Origin: Halomicrobium urmianum
GTDB taxonomy: Archaea; Halobacteriota; Halobacteria; Halobacteriales; Haloarculaceae
Reading direction: 5' to 3'
DNA: 64,000 nucleotides
Assembly (NCBI RefSeq): GCF_020217425.1
Contig: NZ_CP084090.1
Coordinates: 1,798,001 to 1,862,000 of the forward strand
The translations under genes were made by a program, and so were the position numbers. Shown in pieces: positions 30,323-39,331 of the stretch. The first letter of the stretch is position 1. Each line of letters starts with the position of its first letter. The notes under the pieces are model-generated. The model did no database searches, was not told the DNA's origin, and saw only the letters and a list, made by a program, of their open reading frames with translations.

Positions 30323-31588
30323 CTACCGCTCCGGGTGGACGGGCGCGTCGAATCCGCCCCGCACCAGCGGTTTGGCGACGTGCCGGCGCGCCACCGGCGG
30401 CACCTCGTACCAGCCGCGTTCGAGGTCGCGGTCGAGGGGACGTTCGGCCCTTTCGTCTCGGTGCGTGCCGCAGTCACGACAGCGGTAGCCCTGGTCGCGC
30501 CCGGCGCTGCCCATCGACCGGTCGCAGTCGGGACAGTCCGGCGTGACCCGCTCGGTCGTCACGAGGTCCCGGACGGCGAACTTCTCCAGTTTGAGCGTTC
30601 CGTCGCCGACCTCCCCGCAGGCGGTGATCCGGTCGCCGACGCGCAGTGAGCGGACCAGATTGCGAAAGCGCTTCGTCGGCTCGAAGGCCGCGCAGTCCAG
30701 GGTCGCCTCGCCGTCCCCTAGCGTCAGGAAGACGTGGCCGCCTTCGCGGGTCGCCGGCGGTTCGACCACCTCGCCGGTGACCCTGCAGGCGCGGCCGTCC
30801 GTGACCGCTCCGAGGTCGGCCTCCCGGAGGTGCGCGTCGGTCCCCTGGTTGGTGACGAACGTGTGTGCGCTCGCGACCGGTTCGCTCTCGATGGCCTCCG
30901 CGACGGCTCGGCACGCCTCGGGGTCGTCGCCGCGGATCCCGTACAGGATCGGACAGGGCGTCCGCGGGACGCAGACGGGGTAGCCCGACTCGCGGTCGAC
31001 CGTGTCCCAGACCGCCGGGTAGTGCCGGTCCGCCGCCGCGCGGACCGACGCGGCGTCGACGTCCCGGTCGGTCCCCCACCGGTCGCGCTCCCGGTACGCG
31101 ATGTGTTCGTGGGTCCAGTCGTCGAACGCCCGCCACGCGCCGACCGCTGCGAGCGCGCCCACCAGGCCCCGGCCGTTACCGGCCGAGACGCGCTCGAACC
31201 CCGCCGCGTCGATTCGGTCGGCGGCGTCCGCCGGATCGAGCAGGTCGCGCAGGGCCGACCGAGCGTGGTCGACGGCGGCGTCCGGGACCGCCGCCGGCTC
31301 GCAGTCCGCGACGACCGCGCCCGGGTTGGTATTCGGGTCCTCGACCTCGGCCATCGACAGGACGTCCTCGGCGAGGTCGAGCGCCTCCTTCGCTCCGAGC
31401 TCGGTGTGGACCGCCAGCGCCGCGTTTCCCCGCGTCTTGTGCTCGACCGCCGGGTTCAGCCGGATCAGGAGCGTACGCTCGACGCGGCCGCCCGCCGACT
31501 CGATCCGCTCCGTCAGCGTCGCCGCCGCGTACGTCGTGCACATCCCCCGCTCGCGGGAGTCCGTGTCGTCGATTCCGATGACCGTCAC
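30323..31588 (-). CDS. tiaS: tRNA(Ile2) 2-agmatinylcytidine synthetase TiaS
   Basis: 421 residues starting MTVIGIDDTDSRERGMCTTY. The N-terminal GIDDTDS motif (5-11) with the following catalytic region EDPNTNPGAVV and SAGNGRGLVGALAAVG is diagnostic. An OB-fold domain follows (about 270-345, VTGEVVEPPATREGGHVFLTL), then a zinc ribbon CPDCDRSM...CRDCGTH near 373-393. TiaS attaches agmatine to C34 of tRNA-Ile(CAU) so that it reads AUA; it is archaeal and essential. Full length is present and the C-terminal tail is complete. Confidence 0.95.
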   Translation of the reverse strand: MTVIGIDDTDSRERGMCTTYAAATLTERIESAGGRVERTLLIRLNPAVEHKTRGNAALAVHTELGAKEALDLAEDVLSMAEVEDPNTNPGAVVADCEPAAVPDAAVDHARSALRDLLDPADAADRIDAAGFERVSAGNGRGLVGALAAVGAWRAFDDWTHEHIAYRERDRWGTDRDVDAASVRAAADRHYPAVWDTVDRESGYPVCVPRTPCPILYGIRGDDPEACRAVAEAIESEPVASAHTFVTNQGTDAHLREADLGAVTDGRACRVTGEVVEPPATREGGHVFLTLGDGEATLDCAAFEPTKRFRNLVRSLRVGDRITACGEVGDGTLKLEKFAVRDLVTTERVTPDCPDCDRSMGSAGRDQGYRCRDCGTHRDERAERPLDRDLERGWYEVPPVARRHVAKPLVRGGFDAPVHPER

Positions 31589-31671
31589 TGTGCGTTCCTC
31601 GGGTACGGCCCGACTAACGGGTTTCGTCTAGGGACGTGGCTCGCTGGAATCGATGTAATGACTGCAGACGC

Positions 31672-32444
31672 CCAGAAAGTCCTCGGCCCGCTCTCTGGAA
31701 CCACCGGATCGACTGCGAATACCCAGAAAGCCCTCGGACCGCTCTCCTGAACCGCTACTGACGATGCCAGCGAGACGTCGAAAGCCCTCGGCCCGCTCGC
31801 GTGTCGTTCGCTTCGCTCACTCCCGCTCGCTCTGACGAGGCCTCGCTACCGCTCGGCTTCGCGGCTCGCGGTCGCTGGGCGACATATCCTCGCTGCGCTC
31901 GAATAGTGGTCGCCCAGCGACTCCCCGTCGGCGCGAGCGGCCCTCGCCCTTTCATCCACCAGGAGACAGCTATTGCTCGCGCCGCGAGGGCGCGAGTGGG
32001 TGAGACCACCACTCCTCCCCGGTCGCGCCGCGCTCACGGCTTCGCCGTTCGCGCAGCGGTGGCGCGGAGCGCCACCCGGACGGCGCGACACGCGTCCTGA
32101 CCGCACTGCGGCCGAGAGCGGCCTCCGTGCCGCGTAGCGAGGGACCGAAGATCCCTCGGACCTCGCGGTGCAACCGCGAGAACCCGGGGACGGGCAGGTC
32201 TGCGGTTGCAGCTGGCGTCCTGCCGAGCGGAGCGAGGTGGTTCGAGAGAGCGAAGCTCTCTCGTCATGCCGAAAATCTTCGATTTTCGAGCACAGGGCTC
32301 GAAAGACGAGCGAAGCGAGTCTTTCGGTGGACGAAAGGGCGAGGCGCGGTCGACGAAGCCCGACCCCGCAAGCACCGCAGCGAACGCAGTGAGCGAGGAG
32401 CACAGCGTGGGTCGCGCGAGTCGAGCGGGCCGAGGGCTTTCTGG
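31672..32444. repeat. Intergenic palindromic element B, gene-free block
   Basis: Bounded on the left by three spaced versions of AGAAAGYCCTCGGMCCGCTC (near 31674, 31726 and 31779) and on the right by GAGCGGGCCGAGGGCTTTCTGG (ending 32444), the inverse of the left end. Inside are many hairpins, including GTTCGAGAGAGC-GAA-GCTCTCTCG (32240-32262) and CGAAAGAC...GTCTTTCG (about 32299-32326). Open frames on both strands are rich in Arg, Ser and Ala and look like artefacts. The remainder of 31589-32744 also holds the 86-base palindrome copy 2. Confidence 0.6.
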
Positions 32445-32518
32445 TGTTCCCTGTTGGGATGGTAGCTCCAGAGACCAGGTCGAGAACAGACGCTCTCTCC
32501 GTCTCTCGTCGACTGCTG

Positions 32519-32604
32519 CTATAGTAGAAATTGAACGCACTGACACACTCGAGGGGCACCCGGGGTGCCCCTCGATGTGTAAATAGTTTCAATTTCTACT
32601 ATAG
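32519..32604. repeat. 86-base palindromic element, copy 2
   Basis: Arms CTATAGTAGAAATTGAA and TTCAATTTCTACTATAG, extended by one GCTG/CAGC-like flank; inner stem TCGAGGGGCACC/GGTGCCCCTCGA. The single-stranded part GAACGCACTGACACAC is the same as in copy 1 (1205-1290). Paired positions differ between copies in a compensating way. It lies in non-coding DNA about 140 bases before the promoter of the HTH regulator. Confidence 0.85.
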
Positions 32605-32698
32605 CAGAAGGACTTACCTTCCTGAAAACCGTCTTATAAGAATGTACCGGGGGCCGCGTCAAAAACGCGGAGAAGAGGCGCCCTCACGGCGGCGCAAT

Positions 32699-32707
32699 AC
32701 ATATATG
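32699..32707 (+). promoter_or_regulatory. TATA box for the HTH regulator gene
   Basis: ACATATATG, 38-46 bases before the ATG at 32745, implying a short leader of roughly 10-15 bases. A small hairpin CCGCG-TCAAAAA-CGCGG stands just upstream (32654-32670). Confidence 0.6.
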
Positions 32708-32744
32708 CGGGGACCTACTTGTAATCAATAGAGGGATTACCACA

Positions 32745-33710
32745 ATGTCACGGTCGGCACTGGTCGGCAACGTTACGGCCATGCTCGAGGACGCGGGATT
32801 CATCGTGAGCGACCGGTGTGCGATCCGACCGAAGAGCTTCGACGTGGCGGCCCGCCGCGGCGAGGACGTGCTGCTGGTGAAGATTCTGGGCAACATCGAC
32901 GCTTTCGACGCGGGGACCGGCGCGGAGATGCGGCGGCTGGGCACCTACCTGAACGCGACGCCGATGGTCATCGGCCTGCGGACGCGCGACGAGGAGCTGA
33001 AGCCGGGCGTGACCTACTTCCGGCATGGCGTACCGGTCCTGTCGCCGGACACGGCGCTGGACCTGTTCGTCGAGGAGGTCCCGCCGTTGATCTACGCCGC
33101 GCCGGGCGGCCTGTACGTCAACATCGACAGCGAGGTGCTGGCGGACGCCCGCGAGGAGCGCGACTGGTCGCTGGGTCGGCTGGCCAAGGAGCTGGGCGTC
33201 TCCCGGCGGACCGTCTCGAAGTACGAGGACGGCATGGACGCCTCCGTCGAGGTCGCCGCGGAGCTCGAGGAGCTGTTCGACGCGCCGCTGACGGCGCCCG
33301 TCGACGTCCTCGACGGCGCCGACGAGGTCCGCGACGAGGCGGAGACGCCCGAAGATCCGGAGGTCGACCCCGAGGACGAACCGATCGTCACCGTGTTCAC
33401 CCGGATCGGCTACGAGGTCCACCCGACCGACCGGGCGCCGTTCAAGACCGTCTCTGAGACCGACAGCACGCCCGAGCAGTTGCTGACTGGCCACTCCGAG
33501 TTCACCAGGACCGCGGAGAAGCGCGCCCGGATCATGTCCTCGGTCGGCACGGTTACGCACACCCGCTCGCTGTACGTCGTCGACGACGCCACCCGGGAGT
33601 CCGTCGACGGCACCGCCATCGTCGAGGGCACGGAGATCGAGGACATCGACGACCCCGACGAGCTACGGGACCTGATCATGGACCGCGGCGAGTACGAGGA
33701 ACCCGCCTGA
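32745..33710 (+). CDS. Archaeal HTH-type transcriptional regulator
   Basis: 321 residues starting [20 protein letters not shown]. The N-terminal half carries an alpha/beta domain reminiscent of restriction-like folds ([30 protein letters not shown]). The Cro/XRE helix-turn-helix is at about 133-165: [19 protein letters not shown] then [13 protein letters not shown]. The C-terminal part has [14 protein letters not shown] and ends acidic. This architecture is the single-copy archaeal family annotated as putative HTH-type transcriptional regulatory protein; its targets are unknown. It stands alone behind a clear TATA box. Confidence 0.9.
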   Translation: MSRSALVGNVTAMLEDAGFIVSDRCAIRPKSFDVAARRGEDVLLVKILGNIDAFDAGTGAEMRRLGTYLNATPMVIGLRTRDEELKPGVTYFRHGVPVLSPDTALDLFVEEVPPLIYAAPGGLYVNIDSEVLADAREERDWSLGRLAKELGVSRRTVSKYEDGMDASVEVAAELEELFDAPLTAPVDVLDGADEVRDEAETPEDPEVDPEDEPIVTVFTRIGYEVHPTDRAPFKTVSETDSTPEQLLTGHSEFTRTAEKRARIMSSVGTVTHTRSLYVVDDATRESVDGTAIVEGTEIEDIDDPDELRDLIMDRGEYEEPA

Positions 33711-33845
33711 GGCGGGTGCGTTCGAGTCGCTGTGGCGCGCCGGTCCCTGCGACGTTCTCCCGTCGCCCGTCCGGTGAGCGCCGGCTCCGACACCGAAACC
33801 ACCCGCGGGCAGCGGCGATGACGGGACTCGACGTCGGCAATCACC

Positions 33846-33855
33846 AAATATATTT
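33846..33855 (+). promoter_or_regulatory. TATA box for the 43-residue zinc-ribbon gene
   Basis: AAATATATTT, 40-49 bases before the GTG at 33895; an AT island in GC-rich DNA, so it probably serves this small gene with a leader of about 15 bases. Confidence 0.5.
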
Positions 33856-33894
33856 GGGCGAAACGGGATTGGCGGGACTGTTCTGCTATCGCCC

Positions 33895-34026
33895 GTGGGC
33901 GAGTACATCGAGTGTGTCGACTGCGGGTTCGTCCTTCGCGCCGTGAAGGGGGACGAACCGGTTCCCAGACGGGTGGAATCGTGTCCCGAATGTGACGGCA
34001 CGACGTTCGAGTTCACCGGGGAGTGA
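33895..34026 (+). CDS. 43-residue zinc-ribbon microprotein
   Basis: GTG start: MGEYIECVDCGFVLRAVKGD, then EPVPRRVESCPECDGTTFEF and TGE. Two knuckles CVDC (7-10) and CPEC (30-33) form a compact four-cysteine zinc ribbon with about 19 residues between them. The reading frame is closed right after the fold and is preceded by a good TATA box, both of which support a real gene despite its length. Haloarchaeal microproteins with two CPxCG-like knuckles are known to affect stress tolerance and biofilm formation in a few species; this one is not assigned. Confidence 0.72.
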   Translation: MGEYIECVDCGFVLRAVKGDEPVPRRVESCPECDGTTFEFTGE

Positions 34027-34160
34027 GCGGTTGCGGGCAGGCGGTGATCCCCGTTTTCCGAACGCCGCGTCTTCCGCTGACAGTCCAGTTAGCATGTCGA
34101 TCCGACCGCGAGCGCAGCGGCTATCCGTCGGTGAACGCAGGAAAACCGTATCGAGTAGCC

Positions 34161-34421
34161 CTATGCGGACGCCTCGTTACCGTACGTCTCCTCGAGGTAC
34201 TCCACGATGTCGTCGGACTCGGGCATCCCCTCGACGCCGTTGTCCTCGTCGACGAGCACGGGGACGCCCGTCTGGCCCGACACCTCCTCGACCTCGTCGC
34301 GCTCGCTGTGAGAACTCGGGACCATGTGAGACTCGTATTCGAGGTCCAGCTCGTCCAGCTTCTGCCTGACTTTCGTGCAGTACGGGCACCCCTCGAGTTC
34401 GTACAGTTCCAGATTCGCCAT
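34161..34421 (-). CDS. Glutaredoxin family protein
   Basis: 86 residues starting MANLELYELEGCPYCTKVRQ. Active site CPYC at 12-15, a cis-Pro strand GQTGVPVLVDEDNG near 50 and the last helix ESDDIVEYLEETYG. It is a paralogue of the protein at 10668-11009 (same LxYES and EYLxxxYG motifs) without the charged tail. It reduces disulfides or mixed disulfides with low-molecular thiols, in haloarchaea probably gamma-glutamylcysteine. A GTG immediately before the ATG is a possible alternative start. Confidence 0.92.
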   Translation of the reverse strand: MANLELYELEGCPYCTKVRQKLDELDLEYESHMVPSSHSERDEVEEVSGQTGVPVLVDEDNGVEGMPESDDIVEYLEETYGNEASA

Positions 34422-34560
34422 CACTGTAGCGTAGCCGGTGCAGGCCTTTCAGACCACCGGTGCCGTGCGCACGCGGCACACCTCCGGCACGCGACGAACG
34501 TCACTCGCTCCCGCTCGCATTTCCGAGGGCGCTCGTTTTACTCGCGCCCTCGCTTTCCCA

Positions 34561-35991
34561 TCAGTCTGCCCGCTCACGGTCGCCGACGCGGTCGGCGGCG
34601 CGGTCCCGGAGAGCGCCGAGGCGGCGGCGGACGCCGCGGCGGTGGACGACGAGCTCGGCCAGTCCCCATGGGACGGCCACGGCGGCGCCCACGGTGAGGA
34701 AGGCGAAGGACCACCGCGAGAGCCAGATCGGCCGGACGAACGGGGTGATGTGCGACCACCGCTTGATGACCCACGAGAGGCGCTCCTCGCCGGGGAGGCC
34801 GTCGACGGCGGCGAGCATGGTCTCCGAGGGCGTGCGGCGGTTGGCGGGGCCGCCCTCGGCACCGCCGTGGACGGTGTAGCTGCCGGTGGCGTTCTGCTCG
34901 CGAATGGTCGGTCCGCTGGACTCGTCGCCGGTCCCGATCCGCTCGGCGTCGTAGGGCGCCCAGGGGGCGTGGTACTCCCAGACGACCTCGCCGGCGGGCG
35001 TGATCTCGACGACGCGGTGGTGGAGGGTGTCGACGACGAGCGTGTTGCCGTTCGGGAGGCGGTCGGCGTCCCGCGGCCAGTTGAAGCCGTCGACCTCCCA
35101 GGTGCGGACCCACTGGCCGCCGCTCTCGGCCGGCGTGCTGTAGGCGTCTTCGGGCACCGAGCCGTTGTCCATCCGGGTGTACTCGACGACGCGGTCGTTC
35201 TCGGAGTCGGCCACGAGCATCGTGTCGGTGCCGTTGCGCTGGAGCAGGTCGGGGTTGTGCTGCTCGTAGAGGGTCGAGTGGTCGCCGTCCTCGCCCAGCC
35301 GACGGACGACGTCGCCGCTCTCGCGGTCGATCACGATCGACTGGTCGAAGTTCCGCGGACTGGCCAGGTAGCGGCCGTCACCGACCTTCTGGACGTCGTT
35401 GACGTGCGTCCAGTCCTCGGCGAAGCCGCCGGCCGTCGAGTTGGGGTAGTGCTCGCGGAAGGTCCACTCCCAGGTAATCTCGTCGCTCTCGAGGTCGTAG
35501 ACGAAGAGCCGGTCGTCGCTGACGCCGTCCTCGTACTCGCGCATGTTCGCGACCAGCAGCTGGTCGCCGTTGATCAGGTCGACGTCGTGCGTGTCGGCGG
35601 CGTCGAGCTGCTGGGTCCAGACCCGCGTGTCGTTGTCGGGGTCGTACTCGAAGACGATGGTGTCGCCCGGGACCGTCGAGGTCACCAGGACGTTGCCGTT
35701 CTCGAGGGGGTCGACGTCGTAGAACCAGGTCGCGTTCTCGCCGCTGGGCAGGCGCCACTGGGTGTCGCCCTCGGGACCGGCGGAGACGAGCCGGGCGGGC
35801 TTCTTGACGTTGTCCTCGCCCTGGAAGTGGAATCCCTGTACGCTGACGAGCGTGTCGTTGTCCGCCGGTTCGTCGATCGTCCCCGGACCGAGCGTGGTGG
35901 GGTCGTGGCCGGCGGCGGTGACAACCGCAGCCAGCAGGCAGACCCCCACCGCGCTACCGAGAAGCAAGCGGAGGGCGCGCCACCGGTTCAT
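34561..35991 (-). CDS. Arylsulfotransferase (ASST)-like membrane protein
   Basis: 476 residues. N-terminal hydrophobic segment about 8-27 (LRLLLGSAVGVCLLAAVVTA) followed by a predicted extracytoplasmic beta-propeller with repeated blades: WFYDVDPLENGNVLVTST, THDVDLINGDQLLVANM, WTHVNDVQKVGDGRYLASP, HNPDLLQRNGTDTMLVADS, WPRDADRLPNGNTLVVDT. Those His/Asp-rich turns match the arylsulfotransferase/aryl-sulfate family. A second membrane helix (about 425-447, WSFAFLTVGAAVAVPWGLAEL) and a basic cytoplasmic tail RRGVRRRLGALRDR close it. Substrate unknown; a true catalytic histidine cannot be confirmed. Confidence 0.83.
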   Translation of the reverse strand: MNRWRALRLLLGSAVGVCLLAAVVTAAGHDPTTLGPGTIDEPADNDTLVSVQGFHFQGEDNVKKPARLVSAGPEGDTQWRLPSGENATWFYDVDPLENGNVLVTSTVPGDTIVFEYDPDNDTRVWTQQLDAADTHDVDLINGDQLLVANMREYEDGVSDDRLFVYDLESDEITWEWTFREHYPNSTAGGFAEDWTHVNDVQKVGDGRYLASPRNFDQSIVIDRESGDVVRRLGEDGDHSTLYEQHNPDLLQRNGTDTMLVADSENDRVVEYTRMDNGSVPEDAYSTPAESGGQWVRTWEVDGFNWPRDADRLPNGNTLVVDTLHHRVVEITPAGEVVWEYHAPWAPYDAERIGTGDESSGPTIREQNATGSYTVHGGAEGGPANRRTPSETMLAAVDGLPGEERLSWVIKRWSHITPFVRPIWLSRWSFAFLTVGAAVAVPWGLAELVVHRRGVRRRLGALRDRAADRVGDRERAD

Positions 35992-36037
35992 CGGGTGGTC
36001 CGAGGGGCGGCCACGCTAACCCTCTTGTGGTTCTGGG

Positions 36038-37435
36038 CTACGCCATCACGTTCGTCCGGAGGACGAAGTAGCCGACGAAGGCGGCGGCCAGCGCCCACTG
36101 GCCCAGCAGGACGTCGTCGGCCTCGCCCTGCGCGGCCTTGACGATCGGGTAGGAGATGATGCCGGCGGCGATGCCGTAGGCGATGGAGTAGGTGAGGGGC
36201 ATCACCATGATGGTCAGCGCCGCGGGCGCGGCGTGGGAGAAGTCGTCCCACTCGATGTCGACGACGTTGCGCATCATCAGGACGGCCACGACCACCAGCG
36301 CGATGTGGGAGGCGTACTGGGGGATGGCCGCCGCCAGCGGGACGACGACGAGCGACGCGAGGAAGAGGGCGGCGATCGCCAGGGCCGTCAGGCCGGTTCG
36401 GCCGCCCTCCTCGACGCCCGTCGCCGACTCGACGAAGGTCGTCACGGTCGAGGTGCCGAGCATGCCGCCGACGGTGGTACCGACCGCGTCGGCCATCAGC
36501 GGCCTGTCGATGTCGGGGAAGTTGCCGTCCTCGTCGAGGAAGCCGCCGGCCTGGCCGACGCCGACCAGCGTCCCGGCGGTGTCGAAGAAGTCCACGAAGA
36601 AGAACGTCACCACGACCAGCGCGAAGGTGAAGGCCTCGACGTTCTGGAAACCCTGGATAAACGCGCCGGCCAGCGGCGTGATGTCGTACTGGGCGGAGGG
36701 GAGCGACTCCGGCGCGAGCACGCCGCTGGGGACGACGCCGGTGATCGTCAGCCCCCAGCCGGCGAGCGTCGTCAGGACGATGCCCATGATGATTGCACCC
36801 CGGATGCCCGCCGCATAGAGGACGAAGGTCAGGAAGAGTCCGAGCACCGAGAGGATGGCCACGGGGTCGCTGGCGACCGTGCCCAGCGTGACGAGCGTCG
36901 CCGGGTCGTCGACGACGATTCCCATCGCCTGGAGGCCGATGATCGCCAGGAACAGCCCGATACCGGTCCCGACGGCGAACTTCACGGGCTGGGGGAACAG
37001 CTTGATCACGTACTCGCGAGCGCCGACCGCCGTGAGGACGATGAACAGGACCCCCTCGACGACGATGGCAGCCAGCGCCGTCTGCCAGGGGATCCCCATG
37101 ATCCCGACCACGGTAATCGCGAAGAAGGCGTTCAGTCCCAGCCCGGGCGCGAGCCCGAACGGCCTGTTGGCGTAGAAGGCCATCACCAGCAACGCGATCA
37201 CCGAGGAGACGATGGTCACGACGGCGATCATCTGGTAGACCTCGCCGGGGGAGTAGTTGGCGAGGGCGATACCGCCCGGCGGGCCGTCCTCGGTCGCGGT
37301 CAGGATGTCCGGGTTGACCACCACGATGTAGCTCATCGTGAGGAACGTGGTCAGCCCGGCGCGCAGTTCGGTCCCGACGCTCGTGTCGTGCCCGTCCAGG
37401 TCGAAGACGTCGTCTAGCGTGTCCCGTACGGCCAT
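36038..37435 (-). CDS. NCS2-type purine/uracil permease (AzgA-like)
   Basis: 465 residues with 12-14 hydrophobic segments. AzgA-like marks: LRAGLTTFLTMSYIVVVNPDIL near 25, GLAPGLGLNAFFAITVVG near 93, and the paired substrate region VFFFVDFFDTAGTLVGVGQ near 280 followed by MLGTSTVTTFVESATGVEEGGRTGLTAL near 310. These transporters bring adenine, guanine or hypoxanthine across the membrane with protons. It is 66 bases downstream of pyrE on the same strand, so nucleobase import and pyrimidine synthesis/salvage may be expressed together. Confidence 0.93.
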   Translation of the reverse strand: MAVRDTLDDVFDLDGHDTSVGTELRAGLTTFLTMSYIVVVNPDILTATEDGPPGGIALANYSPGEVYQMIAVVTIVSSVIALLVMAFYANRPFGLAPGLGLNAFFAITVVGIMGIPWQTALAAIVVEGVLFIVLTAVGAREYVIKLFPQPVKFAVGTGIGLFLAIIGLQAMGIVVDDPATLVTLGTVASDPVAILSVLGLFLTFVLYAAGIRGAIIMGIVLTTLAGWGLTITGVVPSGVLAPESLPSAQYDITPLAGAFIQGFQNVEAFTFALVVVTFFFVDFFDTAGTLVGVGQAGGFLDEDGNFPDIDRPLMADAVGTTVGGMLGTSTVTTFVESATGVEEGGRTGLTALAIAALFLASLVVVPLAAAIPQYASHIALVVVAVLMMRNVVDIEWDDFSHAAPAALTIMVMPLTYSIAYGIAAGIISYPIVKAAQGEADDVLLGQWALAAAFVGYFVLRTNVMA

Positions 37436-37501
37436 CCGTACCGGTGCCTGACTGCTTGCGACCTTAGTCGTCTCGGTACGGACCGAGACCTATAGTCTCG
37501 G

Positions 37502-38041
37502 CTACTCCTCGGCGGCCAGCAGCTCCGTGGCGGTCACCAGCGACGACAGCTCTAGGCCGTGGTCGGCGAGGTTCTCGGCGGCGCCCTCCTCGCGGTCGAC
37601 GACCACCAGGACCCGCGACACCTCGGCGCCGGCCTCCCGCAGCGCCTCGGCGGCGTCGACGGCGCTCTGACCCGTCGTCGCGATGTCCTCCAGGATCACG
37701 ACCTCCTCGCCGTCGATGAGGTCGCCCTCGACGAGGTTGGCCGTGCCGTACTCCTTCTGCTGCTTGCGCGCGATGACGTACGGCGTCCCCGTCTCGACGC
37801 TGGTGACCGCCACCAGCGGGACCGCGCCCAGCGCCACGCCGGCCAGCTTCGTCCCGTCCTCGCCCAGCTCCGCCAGCTTCCCCGCGAAGGCCTCGGCGAT
37901 CAGCGCCAGGCAGTCCGGATTCGTCTCGAAGACGTACTTGTCCACGTAGTAGTCGCTCGTTCCGCCGTGGGACAGCTCGAACTCGCCGTACCGGACGGCG
38001 TCGGCGTCCCGCAGCGCCGCGATGAGTTCCTCGTCGGCCAT
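37502..38041 (-). CDS. pyrE: Orotate phosphoribosyltransferase
   Basis: 179 residues from [24 protein letters not shown]-binding loop [14 protein letters not shown] near residue 116; the flexible loop [18 protein letters not shown] near 91; substrate strand [18 protein letters not shown] near 22. It joins orotate to PRPP, giving OMP in pyrimidine synthesis. Widely used as a selectable uracil marker in haloarchaeal genetics. The ATG five codons upstream (MLTPV) is less likely because homologues begin at the second Met. Followed by the NCS2 permease. Confidence 0.95.
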   Translation of the reverse strand: MADEELIAALRDADAVRYGEFELSHGGTSDYYVDKYVFETNPDCLALIAEAFAGKLAELGEDGTKLAGVALGAVPLVAVTSVETGTPYVIARKQQKEYGTANLVEGDLIDGEEVVILEDIATTGQSAVDAAEALREAGAEVSRVLVVVDREEGAAENLADHGLELSSLVTATELLAAEE

Positions 38042-38116
38042 AACCGGAGTCAGCACGACTGGGGGTAAAAGGCGACGGGTTCGGCGGCGAGGGGGTGAGC
38101 GTCGGCTCGAAACGGC

Positions 38117-39211
38117 CTACCGCGACGCGGCCGTCCGCCGCGCCGTGCTCGCCGTCGGGTCGTCGAAGAAGCCCGACGCGCCCTCGACGTCGAAGACGAA
38201 CTCGGGGCCGAAGGCGCCCGCGGGGGTCCAGTACCCGGAGTCGGCCTCGCCGGCGAGGACGCGCTCGGCCGCGTTCAGCGAGCCCTGAACGGTGACGACG
38301 TAGGCGTCCGGCGTCCGAAGGCGGGAGGCGGCGCGTTCGCCGCCGTCCTCGTCCCTGGCCTCGCCCCAGACGAAGACCTCGCCGCGCTCCCGGGCCCGCT
38401 CGGAGGGGCCCTCGCGGACCGTGCCGGCGACCCGCTTCAGCGCCGCCTTGACCCGCGGCCGCGCCAGCAACCCTTCGAGCCGCGGGTAGACCCGCAGGGC
38501 GGCCCTCGCCGGCCGGGGCACGTGCGCGTACACCTCGACGTTCGGGATTCCGGTCGTGTAGTGGGCCGACGAGACGTCGCCCAGCGGCATCGCGACGCCG
38601 GGGCGCTCCCCGCGGCCGAAGTCGATCGTCCGGGTCCGCTCGGTCGGTTCGATCCGCTCCAGTCGGCCGTCCTCGTAGACGTTGCTCTCGGTTTCGGCCC
38701 CTTCGATCACCGTCTTCAGGGAGCCGATCGACGGGACCCGGACCGAATCGACCCCGAGCGTCAGGTGCGTCGCCTCCGGGAGCCGGTCGACGAGGTGGGC
38801 GGCCAGGCAGTCCATGGGAATCGACGAGAAGCCGACGCTGGGCAGCAGCGTGACCCCGGCGTCGGTCGCCTCGCGGTCGTACTCCCGGACCCGTTCGATG
38901 ACGGGAATTTCCCCCGTGACGTCGACGTAGTCCGTACCGGTCTCGAGACAGCCCTCCACGAGCGGCAGGGCGGTGTCGGAGAACGGCCCGGCGCAGTTCA
39001 GCACGCAGTCGAAGCCGTCGAGCGCCCCGGCCACCGCCACCGGATCCGAGAGGTCGAAGCGCAGTGCCGGCCGGTCGAGCTCCCGCACCTGCTTCTCGAG
39101 CTGTTCGCGGTCGTGGCCGGCGAGGGTCACGTCGAGTCCGCGGTCGACGGCCTCGCGGGCGATCAGGTTGCCGACGTAGCCGTAGGAGCCGTACAGGAGC
39201 AGCGAGGGCAT
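38117..39211 (-). CDS. Saccharopine dehydrogenase-like NADP-binding oxidoreductase
   Basis: 364 residues starting MPSLLLYGSYGYVGNLIARE. Rossmann loop GSYGYVGNL (8-16); DFDCVLNCAGPFS-type strand near 70; TDYVDVTGEIPVIERV near 93; VGFSSIPMDCLAAHLVDRLPE near 126. These match the saccharopine dehydrogenase / trans-acting enoyl reductase-like family, several of whose members reduce isoprenoid or polyketide double bonds. No lysine biosynthesis genes are near, so a true saccharopine role is unlikely (inference). Single gene, between pyrE and a phosphoribosyltransferase gene. Confidence 0.85.
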   Translation of the reverse strand: MPSLLLYGSYGYVGNLIAREAVDRGLDVTLAGHDREQLEKQVRELDRPALRFDLSDPVAVAGALDGFDCVLNCAGPFSDTALPLVEGCLETGTDYVDVTGEIPVIERVREYDREATDAGVTLLPSVGFSSIPMDCLAAHLVDRLPEATHLTLGVDSVRVPSIGSLKTVIEGAETESNVYEDGRLERIEPTERTRTIDFGRGERPGVAMPLGDVSSAHYTTGIPNVEVYAHVPRPARAALRVYPRLEGLLARPRVKAALKRVAGTVREGPSERARERGEVFVWGEARDEDGGERAASRLRTPDAYVVTVQGSLNAAERVLAGEADSGYWTPAGAFGPEFVFDVEGASGFFDDPTASTARRTAASR

Positions 39212-39331
39212 GCGAGCCCGTAGGTGGCGACGGCGGTTAAGCAGTAGGAGCGGTGACGAGTTCGTGGAGAGTATCGCGCGAGGACGGCGGGCGCGGCGGT
39301 GAGTGCACGCCGGCGGCGCGACTGTAGCGGC

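Noticed and set aside
31846-32592. Several open frames (up to 248 residues) in the gene-free block
   Set aside because: All run through hairpin repeats, are rich in Arg, Ser and Ala with no motif, and no promoter precedes them.
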